From NCBI GenBank assembly GCA_023383015.1, contig JAHDXW010000005.1:110859-168442 (forward strand): a DNA stretch of 57,584 bases, read 5' to 3'. The notes below the pieces were generated by a model. It did not search any database, had not been told where the DNA came from, and saw only the letters and a program-made list of their open reading frames with translations. A program made the position numbers and the translations under genes. Every line of letters starts with the position of its first letter. The first letter of the stretch is position 1. This document shows, piece after piece, positions 32,868-41,537 of this stretch. The stretch is from Paracoccaceae bacterium (GTDB taxonomy: Bacteria > Pseudomonadota > Alphaproteobacteria > Rhodobacterales > Rhodobacteraceae).

Positions 32868-34127
32868 GTGGGCAGATACAGCATATTCGCAGTCGCGGCG
32901 GGGGCCCTCGGCGGCAACCGGGGATGGCGTCCTGCATGGCGCAAGGCGGTTCCGAAGCCTTCCTACGAGGTCGTGATCGTCGGCGGGGGCGGCCACGGGC
33001 TGGCCACCGCCCACTACCTCGCCCGGGAGCATGGAATCACCGATGTCGCGGTGGTCGAGAAGGGGTGGATCGGGTCGGGCAACGTCGGCCGCAACACCAC
33101 CATCGTGCGCTCGAACTACATGCTCGACCGCACGGTGCCGTTCTACGAGGCGTCGCTGAAGCTGTGGGAGGGCCTCTCCCACGACCTGAACTTCAACGTC
33201 ATGTTCTCGTCGCGCGGGGTGATCAACCTCGCCCACACCCCCGCCCAGATGGACATCTTCACGCGGCGCGCCAACTCGATGATGCTGAACGGAATCGCGG
33301 CCGAGATGCTTGACGTCGCAGGGCTGCGGCGCAGGGTTCCGCTGCTCGATGTCTCGCCCGCGGCGCGATTCCCGGTCGTCGGCGCCATCCACCAGGCCCG
33401 CGGCGGGACGGCGCGCCACGATGCGGTGGCCTGGGGATACGCCCGCGCCGCCGACAGCCGCGGCGTCGACATCATCGAGAACTGCGAGGTCACCGGATTC
33501 CTCCGCGAGGGCGACCGGATCACCGGGGTCCGCACCACGCGCGGCGACATCCGCGCACGCAAGACCGCGGTCGCGGTGGCCGGCTCGACCAGCCAGGTGA
33601 TGGCGCTTGCCGGCATCGACGACCTGCCGATCGAAAGCCACGTCCTGCAGGCCTTCGTCAGCGAGGGGATGAAGCCCGCGCTCGACGTCGTCGTCACATT
33701 CGGTGCGGGACACCTCTACATCAGCCAGTCCGACAAGGGCGGCCTCGTCTTCGGCGGCGACATCGACGGCTACAACTCCTACGCCCAGCGCGGCAACCTG
33801 CCGATCGTCGAGGATGTGGCCTCGGCCGCGCTGGCGATGTTCCCGGCCTTCAGCCGGGTCCGGCTGCTGCGCACCTGGGGCGGGCTCATGGACATGACGA
33901 TGGACGGCCAGCCAATCATCACCACCGGACCGCTGCCCGGCCTCTACCTCAACTGCGGCTGGTGCTACGAGGGCTTCAAGGCCACGCCTGCCTCGGGCTT
34001 CACCTTCGCCTGGACGATCGCGAAGGACGAGCCCCACCCGCTCAACGCGCCCTTCCGGCTCGACCGCTTCCGTCAGGGCCGCGTGCTCGACGAGAAGGGC
34101 CGCGGCCCCTATCCGGGACATCACTGA
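32868..34127 (+). CDS. soxB: Sarcosine oxidase, beta subunit
   Basis: 419 residues. Subunit of heterotetrameric sarcosine oxidase, which oxidises sarcosine to glycine and a one-carbon unit passed to tetrahydrofolate. It begins with the family's RYSIFAVAAGALGGNRGWRPAW, then the FAD motif VVIVGGGGHGLATAHYLA near residue 30, GRNTTIVRSNYM near 62, and C-terminal LNCGWCYEGFKATPASG. The GTG start at 32868 puts RYS at residue 3, as in other SoxB proteins, and has a GAGAGG site. First gene of soxBDAG. Confidence 0.95.
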   Translation: MGRYSIFAVAAGALGGNRGWRPAWRKAVPKPSYEVVIVGGGGHGLATAHYLAREHGITDVAVVEKGWIGSGNVGRNTTIVRSNYMLDRTVPFYEASLKLWEGLSHDLNFNVMFSSRGVINLAHTPAQMDIFTRRANSMMLNGIAAEMLDVAGLRRRVPLLDVSPAARFPVVGAIHQARGGTARHDAVAWGYARAADSRGVDIIENCEVTGFLREGDRITGVRTTRGDIRARKTAVAVAGSTSQVMALAGIDDLPIESHVLQAFVSEGMKPALDVVVTFGAGHLYISQSDKGGLVFGGDIDGYNSYAQRGNLPIVEDVASAALAMFPAFSRVRLLRTWGGLMDMTMDGQPIITTGPLPGLYLNCGWCYEGFKATPASGFTFAWTIAKDEPHPLNAPFRLDRFRQGRVLDEKGRGPYPGHH

Positions 34128-34135
34128 GAGACGCC

Positions 34136-34408
34136 ATGCGCATCCCCTGTCCGACCTGCGGCCCCCGCGACCTGCGCGAGTTCACCTACATCGGCGATGC
34201 GCTGCGCAGCGCCCCCGCCCTCGAGGCCGATGCCGACACCTGGGCCGCCTATGTCTACACGCGGCGCAACCCCCGGGGCGAGCATCTGGAATACTGGCAG
34301 CACAGCCACGGCTGCCGGCAGTTCCTGCGCGTCCGCCGCGACACCGCCACCCATGTCATCCACGCGGCGGCATGCGTCGGCCCCCACGCCACGGAGGACG
34401 AGGCATGA
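34136..34408 (+). CDS. soxD: Sarcosine oxidase, delta subunit
   Basis: 90 residues, the small zinc-binding subunit. Ligands are visible as CPTCG at the N-terminus and HSHGC near residues 59-63. It starts 8 bases after soxB and overlaps soxA by ATGA. Confidence 0.93.
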   Translation: MRIPCPTCGPRDLREFTYIGDALRSAPALEADADTWAAYVYTRRNPRGEHLEYWQHSHGCRQFLRVRRDTATHVIHAAACVGPHATEDEA

Positions 34409-37374
34409 GCGGCTACCGGCTGACCTCGGGCGGCAACGTCGACCGCCAGCGCCCGGTCCGGTTCGCCTTCGACGGGCGTCCCTGCACCGGCCTCGCCGGC
34501 GACACCCTCGCCTCAGCCCTGCTCGCCGAGGGCATCAGGCTGGTCGGGCGGAGCTTCAAGTACCATCGCCCGCGCGGCGTGCTCGGTATCGCCGCTGAAG
34601 AGCCGAACGCGCTGGTCAGCCTGCGCGGCGGTGGCCGGCACGAGCCCAACATCCAGGCGACGATGGCCGAGCTGCACGACGGCCTCGAGGTGCGCAGCCA
34701 GAACGCCTGGCCCTCGCTCGGCTTCGACGCGCTGGCGGTGAACGGCCTTGCCGGGCCGCTCTTCGGGGCTGGGTTCTACTACAAGACCTTCATGGGCCCG
34801 ACGCGGCGCGCCTGGATGTGGTTCGAGCCTTTCATCCGCCGCGCCGCCGGGCTTGGTCCGCCGCCGCGGCAGGCCGACCCCGATGTCTATGACCGGAACA
34901 ACCTGTTCTGCGACGTGCTGGTGGTGGGCGGCGGGCCGGCGGGGCTGGCCGCGGCCCGTGCCGCGGCTGAATGCGGGGCCCGGGTCGCGCTCTGCGACGA
35001 GCGTGCGGCCTTCGGCGGCAGCCTGCGCGGTGCCGCGCGCGAGATCGGCGACGTCCCGGCGCAGGACTGGATCGACGCGCAGCTTGCCTTCCTGGCCGGG
35101 CGGGGCGCGGTGCTGCTGCCGCGGACCGGCGTCTTCGGCTATTACGACGGCGAGACCCTGGGCGCGGTCGAGCGCGTGGCCGACCATCTGCCGGCGCCCT
35201 CCTCAGGACAGCCGCGGCAGCGCTACTGGACGATCCGCACGGCCGAGGTGGTCCTGGCCACGGGGGCGGTCGAGCGGCCGGTCCTCTTTGCCGGCAATGA
35301 CCGGCCGGGGGTGATGCTGGCCGATTCGGTCCGGCAATACGCCGAGACCTACGGGGTCGCCTGCGGCCGTTCGGTCACGGTGCTGGCCAACAACGACAGC
35401 GGCCATGCTGCGGCAAGGTCGCTGGCGGCGGCCGGGGTGACGGTGGCGCGCATCTTCGACCAGCGGCCCGAGGTCGGGCCCGCGATCCGCGCGATCGCGG
35501 TCGGGATCGGCGCCGACCTGCGGACCGGCTGGACGGTGGTCGCCACCCACGGCGGCAAGGGGCTGCACGCGGTCACCGCCGCGCCGGCCGACGGTTCGGG
35601 CCGGGCCGAGCGGTTCGAGACCGACTGCCTGGCCATGGCCGGCGGGTGGACGCCCGCGATCGCCCTGGCAAGCCAGCGCGGCAGCGCGCCGGTCTGGTCC
35701 GATGCGCTGGGCGCGCCTCTGGCCGGCGTCCCCGCGCCCGGGGCGCGCTGGCGCGTCGCCGGTGCCGCGGCCGGCAGGCTCGACACCGCGGGCTGCCTCG
35801 CCGAGGGCGCCGCCGCCGGCCATGCCGCCGCCCGCGCGGCGGGCTTCGACGCCGCCCCCTCCGCGCCGCCCGCCTGCGCGGCCGAACCTGTCGGCCTGCA
35901 CCCTGCGCCGGTGCCGCGCCATCCCGACGGCAAGGCGTTCGTCGACTTCCAGAACGACGTGAAATGCGCCGACGTCGCCCTGGCCCTGCGCGAGGGCTAT
36001 GTCTCGGTCGAGCATCTGAAGCGCTACACCACCCTCGGGATGGCGACCGACCAGGGGCGCACCGCAAACGTCAACGCCATCGCCCTGATGGCCGCGGCGA
36101 CCGGGCGGAGCCCCGGCGAAGTCGGCACCACGCGGTTCCGCGCCCCGGCCGCCCCGGTCGCGCTGGGCGCGCTGGCCGGGCGCCACACGGGGGCGCATTT
36201 CCAGGCCGTCCGACGCACCCCGGTGCAGGACTGGCACGTCCGCCACGGCGGGGTGCTGTCGCCGGTCGGGCCCTGGCTGCGTCCACGCGCCTACCTGCGC
36301 GAAGGCGAGACCATCCGGACCGCCTACATCCGCGAGGCCGCCAACGTCCGCGGCGCGGTCGGGCTCTGCGATGTCTCGACCCTGGGCAAGATCGCGGTCG
36401 AGGGGCCGGATGCGGCCGTCTTCCTCGACCGGGTCTACAGCAACGCCATGCAGTCACTGGCCGTTGGCCGCGCCCGCTACGGGCTGATGCTGCGCGACGA
36501 CGGCATGGTGCTCGACGACGGCACCGCCTGGCGGCTGTCGGAAACAAGCTTCCTCGTCACCACCACGACCACCGGTGCCGGCGCGGTGATGACCCATCTC
36601 GAGCGGCTGCATGCACTCTTCTGGCCCGGCCTGCGGGTGGCGCTGACCAGCGTCACCAGCCAGTGGGCCGGCATGTCGCTGGCCGGGCCGCGCTCGCGCG
36701 AGGTGCTGGCCGCGGCGCTGCCGGGCACCGAGGTCGGCAACGGGGTGCTGCCGTTCATGGGCCTGCTCGAGGCCCGCATGGACGGGGCCCCGGTTCTGGT
36801 CGCGCGCCTCTCCTTCTCGGGCGAACGCGCCTACGAGGTGTTCTGCGGGGCCGACCATGGCGAGGCAGTCTGGGAGCGTCTGCTGCAGGCCGGCCGGCCG
36901 CACGGCATCATGCCCTACGGCACCGAGGCGCTGGGCACGCTGCGCATCGAGAAGGGGCATGTCGCGGGCGGCGAGCTGGACGGCCGGGTGTCGCCCTTCA
37001 ACCTCGGCCTCGAGGGGCTCCTGTCGCGCAAGAAGGCGTTCTTCGGCTCGGCCCTGCTCGAACGGCCGGGACTGCACGCCGCCGACCGCTACGAGCTGGT
37101 CGGCCTCGTGTCGACCGCTGGCGTGCCGCTGCGCGCAGGCTCCCACCTTGCCGAGGGGCCCCGGACGCGGCCGGGGCCGTCGCAGGGCTTCGTCTCGTCC
37201 ACCACCTTCAGCCCCGCGACCGGCCAGGAGATCGCGCTGGCGCTGGTGAAAGGCGGGCGGGCCCGGATCGGGCAGGACATGTTCGCCGCCGACCCGGTGC
37301 ACGGCGCGCATCACCCGGTGCGCCTCGCCCCGCCCTGTTTCGTCGATCCCGAAGGCGCAAGGATGCGGGGATGA
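34405..37374 (+). CDS. soxA: Sarcosine oxidase, alpha subunit
   Basis: 989 residues. An N-terminal 2Fe-2S-like domain without cluster cysteines (YRLTSGGNVDRQRPVRFAF start) is followed by an NAD-binding Rossmann domain (VLVVGGGPAGLAAARAAAECG near residue 170). The C-terminal third is a GcvT/aminomethyltransferase-type folate domain (from about 600, with GLCDVSTLGKIAVEGPDA and YEVFCG). It transfers the methyl carbon to tetrahydrofolate. Start chosen at 34405 because MSGYRL matches family N-termini and overlaps the soxD stop; an upstream in-frame ATG lies inside soxD. Confidence 0.95.
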   Translation: MSGYRLTSGGNVDRQRPVRFAFDGRPCTGLAGDTLASALLAEGIRLVGRSFKYHRPRGVLGIAAEEPNALVSLRGGGRHEPNIQATMAELHDGLEVRSQNAWPSLGFDALAVNGLAGPLFGAGFYYKTFMGPTRRAWMWFEPFIRRAAGLGPPPRQADPDVYDRNNLFCDVLVVGGGPAGLAAARAAAECGARVALCDERAAFGGSLRGAAREIGDVPAQDWIDAQLAFLAGRGAVLLPRTGVFGYYDGETLGAVERVADHLPAPSSGQPRQRYWTIRTAEVVLATGAVERPVLFAGNDRPGVMLADSVRQYAETYGVACGRSVTVLANNDSGHAAARSLAAAGVTVARIFDQRPEVGPAIRAIAVGIGADLRTGWTVVATHGGKGLHAVTAAPADGSGRAERFETDCLAMAGGWTPAIALASQRGSAPVWSDALGAPLAGVPAPGARWRVAGAAAGRLDTAGCLAEGAAAGHAAARAAGFDAAPSAPPACAAEPVGLHPAPVPRHPDGKAFVDFQNDVKCADVALALREGYVSVEHLKRYTTLGMATDQGRTANVNAIALMAAATGRSPGEVGTTRFRAPAAPVALGALAGRHTGAHFQAVRRTPVQDWHVRHGGVLSPVGPWLRPRAYLREGETIRTAYIREAANVRGAVGLCDVSTLGKIAVEGPDAAVFLDRVYSNAMQSLAVGRARYGLMLRDDGMVLDDGTAWRLSETSFLVTTTTTGAGAVMTHLERLHALFWPGLRVALTSVTSQWAGMSLAGPRSREVLAAALPGTEVGNGVLPFMGLLEARMDGAPVLVARLSFSGERAYEVFCGADHGEAVWERLLQAGRPHGIMPYGTEALGTLRIEKGHVAGGELDGRVSPFNLGLEGLLSRKKAFFGSALLERPGLHAADRYELVGLVSTAGVPLRAGSHLAEGPRTRPGPSQGFVSSTTFSPATGQEIALALVKGGRARIGQDMFAADPVHGAHHPVRLAPPCFVDPEGARMRG

Positions 37375-37922
37375 CCATGATCGAACGCCGTTCCGCCCTT
37401 GGCGATGCCGCCGCCCTCGCCGGCCCGCGGCTGCAGATTCGCGACCGCGGCTTTGCGGCGCTCGCGCTGGTGGCGGCCTGGCCGGGCACCGGCCCGGACG
37501 TCGCCGCCGCCCTCGCCCCCGCCGGCCTCGACTTGCCGGCCGCGGCGGGCACGGTCGCGGAGGGGCCGGGCGGGCACGCGATGATGCTCGCCCCCGGCCG
37601 CTGGCTGCTTGAACTCGCCGCCCCGGCGCTGCCGCGGCTCGACGCCGCGATCGGCACGGTCACCGACATCGGCCATGCCCGGTGTTCCTTCATGCTTGCC
37701 GGCGAGGATGCCCCGGCCCTCGCCGGCAAGTTGGCGGCGGTCGACCTGTCGCTGCCGCGCCATGGCCCGGGGACCGTTCTGCAGACCGGCAGCGCGCACA
37801 GCACGCCCTTCACGTTGTGGCGCCAGGGGCCCGATCGCTTCGTCCTCTATGTCGAGCGCAGCTACGGCCGCGACTTCCTCGATTCCCTCGCCGCCGAGGC
37901 CGCCGAGTTCGGGGTCGCCTGA
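37371..37922 (+). CDS. soxG: Sarcosine oxidase, gamma subunit
   Basis: 183 residues, the folate-domain companion subunit. Recognised by its position after soxA (ATGA overlap), size, and the C-terminal FTLWRQGPDRFVLYVERSYGRDFLDSL typical of SoxG. Sequence conservation is otherwise low, as is usual for this subunit. It completes the soxBDAG set. Confidence 0.88.
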   Translation: MTMIERRSALGDAAALAGPRLQIRDRGFAALALVAAWPGTGPDVAAALAPAGLDLPAAAGTVAEGPGGHAMMLAPGRWLLELAAPALPRLDAAIGTVTDIGHARCSFMLAGEDAPALAGKLAAVDLSLPRHGPGTVLQTGSAHSTPFTLWRQGPDRFVLYVERSYGRDFLDSLAAEAAEFGVA

Positions 37923-37969
37923 CGGCAGTCGCCGGCCCGGCCATTGCGGCCGCGGGGCGGCGCAGCGCC

Positions 37970-38001
37970 GCAGGTCGCCGGCCGTGCCGCGCAGGTCGCC
38001 G
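37970..38001. repeat. 11-base direct repeat upstream of the methionine gamma-lyase-like gene
   Basis: GCAGGTCGCCG occurs at 37970-37980 and 37991-38001, 21 bases apart start to start, or two helical turns. A related GCAGTCGCCGG lies at the start of the same gap. The spacing would place two bound protomers on one DNA face, but GC-rich chance similarity is possible. Confidence 0.35.
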
Positions 38002-38018
38002 TTGTGGGGGCCCGCGCC

Positions 38019-38042
38019 TCCGCGATCGTCGACGATCGCGGA
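38019..38042. promoter_or_regulatory. 24-base perfect palindrome upstream of the methionine gamma-lyase-like gene
   Basis: TCCGCGATCGTC followed directly by its exact reverse complement. It lies 97 bases after soxG and 58 bases before the lyase ATG. As DNA it is a strong operator candidate; as RNA it could fold into a stem near the end of the sox transcript. No U-tract follows. Confidence 0.5.
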
Positions 38043-38100
38043 ACCCCGCCGGCCGCGGGCGCAACCCTGCTGCCGGCTCCGCTGCCGAAGGAGCACCCGA

Positions 38101-39297
38101 ATGGACCGAAGCAACGCCCCGCCGGGCTTCGCCACCCGCGCGATCCACCTCGGCTACGACCCCGCCGGCGCCGAGGGGGCGCTGACCCCGCCCATCTACA
38201 TGACCTCGACCTACGCCTTCGAGAGCGCCGAGGCCGGCGGAGAGATGGTCGCGGGCACGCGCGCGGGCTACGTCTACGGCCGCACCCGGAACCCGACGCA
38301 GACCCTGCTCGAGCAGCGCATGGCGAGCCTCGAGGGGACCGAGGCGGCGCTCGCGCTCGCCTCGGGCATGGGGGCGATCACCGCGACCGCCTGGTCGCTG
38401 GTCGAGGCCGGCGACCGCATCGTCATCGACCACACCCTCTACGGGTCAACCTACGCCTTCTTCACCCGGGGCCTGGCCCGGTTCGGTGTCGAGATCGCCG
38501 TGGCCGACCTCGCGGACCCCGCCGCCGCCGCTTCGGCGATCCGGCCGGGGACGCGGATGGTCTATCTCGAAACCCCGGCCAATCCGAACCTGCGCGTGAT
38601 CGACATCGCCGCCGTTGCCGCGCCGGCCCGGGCCGCAGGGGCGACGGTCGTGGTCGACAACACCTTCGCCACCCCCGCGCTGCAGCGACCCGCCGAGCAT
38701 GGCGCCGACCTCGTCGTCCATTCGGCGACGAAGTACCTCGGCGGGCACGGCGACCTGCTCGGTGGCATCGTCGCCGGCCGGGCCGAGACGATCGCGCGGA
38801 TCCGCGGCTCCGGACTGCGCTGGATGACCGGGGCCACGCTGTCGCCGCTCAACGCCTTCCTCATCCTGCGCGGTCTGAAGACGCTGGAGCTGCGGATGGA
38901 ACGCCACAGCGCCACCGCGGCGCGGCTGGCCGCCCTGCTTGCCGGGCATGGCGCGGTGGCGCGCGTGGCCTTCCCCGGGCTCGCCTCCGGTGCCGCGGCC
39001 GACGTGGTGGCCAGGCAGATGTCGGCGCCGGGGGGGCTCGTTGCCTGCGAACTGGCCGGCGGCCTGGCGGCGGGCCTGCGCTTCATGAACGCGCTTCGTC
39101 TGGTGACACGGGCGGTCAGCCTCGGCGATGCCGAGACGCTGGTGCAGCACCCCGCCAGCATGACCCACGCGAGCTACCCGCCCGAGGAGCGCGCCCGCCA
39201 CGGGATCACCGACGGGCTTGTCCGCTTCTCCGTCGGGCTCGAGACGCCGGAGGACATCCTTGCCGATGTGGCCCGGGCGCTCGACGCCGCCGCCTGA
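38101..39297 (+). CDS. Methionine gamma-lyase-like Cys/Met metabolism PLP enzyme
   Basis: 398 residues, aligning throughout with what I recall of Pseudomonas methionine gamma-lyase: GFATRAIHLGYDP start, Tyr59/Arg61 in VYGRTRNPT, Tyr114 in HTLYGS, DNTF near 187, PLP Lys in HSATKYLGGHGD at 212, and C-terminal VSLGDAETLVQHPASMTH. The enzyme makes methanethiol, 2-oxobutyrate and ammonia from methionine. Oddity: the cysteine typical of methionine gamma-lyases at 116 (YGC) is Ser here, so the substrate may instead be cystathionine, homocysteine or another thioether amino acid. It follows the sox operon and leads a plus-strand set with a VOC protein and methionine sulfoxide reductase. Confidence 0.82.
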   Translation: MDRSNAPPGFATRAIHLGYDPAGAEGALTPPIYMTSTYAFESAEAGGEMVAGTRAGYVYGRTRNPTQTLLEQRMASLEGTEAALALASGMGAITATAWSLVEAGDRIVIDHTLYGSTYAFFTRGLARFGVEIAVADLADPAAAASAIRPGTRMVYLETPANPNLRVIDIAAVAAPARAAGATVVVDNTFATPALQRPAEHGADLVVHSATKYLGGHGDLLGGIVAGRAETIARIRGSGLRWMTGATLSPLNAFLILRGLKTLELRMERHSATAARLAALLAGHGAVARVAFPGLASGAAADVVARQMSAPGGLVACELAGGLAAGLRFMNALRLVTRAVSLGDAETLVQHPASMTHASYPPEERARHGITDGLVRFSVGLETPEDILADVARALDAAA

Positions 39298-39376
39298 GTG
39301 ACCGCGCCCTTCACATTCCCCGCCATCCCGGGCAAGCTGGGCGTCCATCCCGCCGCCGGCACGAGGAGCGACGCGC

Positions 39377-39859
39377 ATGCCCACCCCCTCCTGCTTCCAT
39401 CACATCGGGATCACCGTCCCCGACCTCGAAGCCGCCGTCCGCTTCATGACCGAGGGGATGGGCTGCGCGCTGGCCTTCACCGCGCCGGGGCGCGATCCGA
39501 TGACCGCCGAGGCGGCCGCGCGCATCAATGTGGCGCCGGGGTCGCGCATCGCCGGCATGGCGATGCTGCGCGCCGGTGCGGGCTATGTCGAACTCTTCGC
39601 CTTCGAGCATCCCGGCGGTGCCCGCCCGGCCGCGCCCCGCTGGAACGAGGGCGGCGCCCATGTCGCCTTCGCGGTCGATGACCTCGAGGCGGCGCTGGCG
39701 CGCGCCGTGGCCGCCGGAGGCTGCGCGCTGAGCGGCATCAACCGCTCCGAATCACCGGGCTTCGCCGGCATGCGCTGGGTCTATGTCGTTGCTCCCTGGG
39801 GCCAGACGTTCGAGCTTGTCGACGTGCGCGCCGCCCCGGGCGTCGCCCTCGGCGCCTGA
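39377..39859 (+). CDS. VOC family (glyoxalase/bleomycin resistance-like) protein
   Basis: 160 residues, two beta-alpha-beta3 modules of the vicinal-oxygen-chelate fold. FHHIGITVPDLEAAVRFM at the N-terminus supplies the first metal-ligand His. GAGYVELFAFEHPGG near 73 supplies a Glu. GGAHVAFAVDDLEAALARA near 93 supplies a second His, and the TFELVDV end the last Glu. So a full metal site is present. GAGGAG lies upstream of the ATG. Substrate unknown. It sits between the lyase and the sulfoxide reductase genes. Confidence 0.82.
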   Translation: MPTPSCFHHIGITVPDLEAAVRFMTEGMGCALAFTAPGRDPMTAEAAARINVAPGSRIAGMAMLRAGAGYVELFAFEHPGGARPAAPRWNEGGAHVAFAVDDLEAALARAVAAGGCALSGINRSESPGFAGMRWVYVVAPWGQTFELVDVRAAPGVALGA

Positions 39860-39878
39860 TTGTCGGCCGGAGGTGCCT

Positions 39879-40340
39879 TTGGCCGACTACGCCGCCCTTG
39901 CCGCCCGCATCGCCGCCCTCACCGAGGGCGAGACCGACGCCGTGGCGCTGATGGCCACGCTAGCCTGCGAATTGCACCATGCCGACGACCGCTTCGACTG
40001 GACGGGCTTCTACCGCGTGGTGGCGCCGGGGATGCTGAAGGTGGGGCCCTACCAGGGCGGGCACGGCTGCCTTGTCATCCCTTTCGCGCGCGGCGTCTGC
40101 GGTGCCTGCGCGCGGACCGGCGAGGCGCAGATCGTGCCGGACGTCGATGCCTTTCCCGGCCACATCGCCTGCTCCTCCTCCACGAGGTCCGAGATCGTGC
40201 TGCCGGTACATGACGCCGCCGGACGGCTGATCGCGGTGCTCGACATCGACAGCGACCGTCCCGGGGCTTTCGACGCGGCCGACGCGACCGCGCTGGCGGC
40301 GATCCTCGCCGCGACGTTCAGCCGGCCCGGCGTATCCTGA
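39879..40340 (+). CDS. Free methionine-(R)-sulfoxide reductase (GAF domain, fRMsr)
   Basis: 153 residues, single GAF domain. It reduces free methionine-(R)-sulfoxide. The family core KVGPYQGGHGCLVIPFARG is present with all three relevant cysteines: Cys64, Cys74 (GVCG) and Cys98 (FPGHIACSS), followed by SEIVLPV. The TTG start at 39879 is chosen for GGAGG seven bases upstream and family length. It lies 19 bases after the VOC gene. Together with the methionine gamma-lyase-like enzyme it suggests scavenging of oxidised methionine. Its stop codon lies inside a palindrome shared with the convergent gene. Confidence 0.86.
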   Translation: MADYAALAARIAALTEGETDAVALMATLACELHHADDRFDWTGFYRVVAPGMLKVGPYQGGHGCLVIPFARGVCGACARTGEAQIVPDVDAFPGHIACSSSTRSEIVLPVHDAAGRLIAVLDIDSDRPGAFDAADATALAAILAATFSRPGVS

Positions 40341-40356
40341 ACGAACGTTCGTTCAG
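40337..40356. promoter_or_regulatory. 20-base perfect palindrome spanning both stop codons of convergent genes
   Basis: CTGAACGAACGTTCGTTCAG is fully self-complementary. It contains the TGA of the sulfoxide reductase gene (40338-40340) and, on the other strand, the TGA of the VOC gene (40355-40353), in mirror positions. The sequence resembles TetR-type operators, but its site is between gene ends. A bidirectional stem or roadblock is the simplest reading. Confidence 0.55.
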
Positions 40357-40778
40357 GGTGTCAGCGGCCGGCTCGGCACCCAGGCATAGCCGTCGGGGTC
40401 AAGGATGACCGCCTCGCGCAGACCGTGCGGACGGTCGGCGGGCGGCTTCAGTACCTGGCCGCCGGCCGCTCCGGCGCGGGCGCAGGCATCGTCGGGGTCG
40501 CTGTCGTAGAGGCGCAGCTCGACGCCCGTCCCGCGCGGCCCGGCCTCGGGCAGCAGCGCCGCCAGGGGATGGGTGGCAAAGGCTGCATCGGCATGCAGCT
40601 GGAACAGCTGCCCGCCGTAGCGCAGGATCGCGAAATCCCTGCTCGCGCGGTGGGCGGTCATGCCGAACACCGCGGTCATGAAGGCGACGCTGCGGCCGAC
40701 ATCACGCACCAGAAGGTTCAGTCCCAGCCCCCGCAGCCCGCGGCCGAAGGCCGCCGCCGGCACCGTCTCCAGATCCAT
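40353..40778 (-). CDS. VOC family protein
   Basis: 141 residues, one glyoxalase-like unit. LNLLVRDVGRSVAFMTAVFGM near residue 18 is the first module, lacking the usual metal His. LQLHADAAF and GVELRLYDSDPDDACARA supply the middle, and EAVILDPDGYAWVPSRP the end. GGAGG six bases upstream of ATG 40778 fixes the start. The missing first His suggests a non-metal binding or resistance-type role. Monocistronic, convergent with the sulfoxide reductase gene. Confidence 0.75.
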   Translation of the reverse strand: MDLETVPAAAFGRGLRGLGLNLLVRDVGRSVAFMTAVFGMTAHRASRDFAILRYGGQLFQLHADAAFATHPLAALLPEAGPRGTGVELRLYDSDPDDACARAGAAGGQVLKPPADRPHGLREAVILDPDGYAWVPSRPLTP

Positions 40779-40882
40779 CCGCCGCCTCCCTTTCCGCGCC
40801 TCCGAGTGTCGCCGCCGGCAGGCGGACGTCAAGCGTCGGGCCGGGGCTTGACAGCGCCCGCCCGCCCACGCACCTCGGCGCG

Positions 40883-41527
40883 ATGGACGCCTATTGCCCG
40901 CCCGACACGCCGCTCACCGTGCTCCACGCCGACCACATGCTGGTGGCTGTGGACAAGCCCGCCGGCCTGCTGTCGGTCCCAGGCAAGGGCGAACACCTGG
41001 CCGACTGCCTGCACGCGCGCGTCCGCGGCGCCTTTCCCGAGGCGCTGCTGGTGCACCGGCTCGACCGCGACACCTCCGGCGTGATCGTCTTCGCGCTCAC
41101 CCCCCACGCCCAGCGCCACCTCGGCCTGCAGTTCGAGCGTCGCCATGCTCGCAAGTGCTACATCGCCCGTGTCTGGGGCGAGCCAGCCGGGGATGCCGGC
41201 ACCATCGACCTGCCGCTGACCGTCGACTGGCCGAACCGGCCGCTGCAGATGGTCTGCCACGCCACCGGCAAGCCGGCCGTCACCGGCTGGCAGCTGCTGC
41301 GGCGCGAAGGCGGCACCGCCCGGCTGCGGCTGATGCCCCAGACAGGGCGAAGCCACCAGCTGCGCGTGCATCTGAAGGCGATCGGCCACCCGATCCTCGG
41401 CGATCCGTTCTACGCCGAGGGGCCGGCGCGCGCCTTCCCGCGGATGATGCTGCATTCCGAGACGCTGCGCCTTGCCCACCCCGACGGCGGCCGGAGCGTC
41501 ACCTTCCGTGCGGCCTGCCCGTTCTGA
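40883..41527 (+). CDS. rluA: RluA family 23S rRNA/tRNA pseudouridine synthase
   Basis: 214 residues, the short RluA form without an S4 domain. The catalytic Asp is in LLVHRLDRDTSGVIVFA near residues 56-72, KCYIARVWG follows, and the RNA-binding LRLMPQTGRSHQLRVHLKAIGHPILGD lies near 150-176. It isomerises uridine in 23S rRNA and tRNA anticodon arms. Start ATG at 40883. It converges with the aldehyde dehydrogenase gene, 10 bases between stops. Confidence 0.9.
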   Translation: MDAYCPPDTPLTVLHADHMLVAVDKPAGLLSVPGKGEHLADCLHARVRGAFPEALLVHRLDRDTSGVIVFALTPHAQRHLGLQFERRHARKCYIARVWGEPAGDAGTIDLPLTVDWPNRPLQMVCHATGKPAVTGWQLLRREGGTARLRLMPQTGRSHQLRVHLKAIGHPILGDPFYAEGPARAFPRMMLHSETLRLAHPDGGRSVTFRAACPF

Positions 41528-41537
41528 ACTGCAGGGG

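Noticed and set aside
40850-40882. TTGACA upstream of rluA as a promoter
   Set aside because: No -10-like hexamer at 16-19 bases; the downstream sequence is entirely GC-rich.
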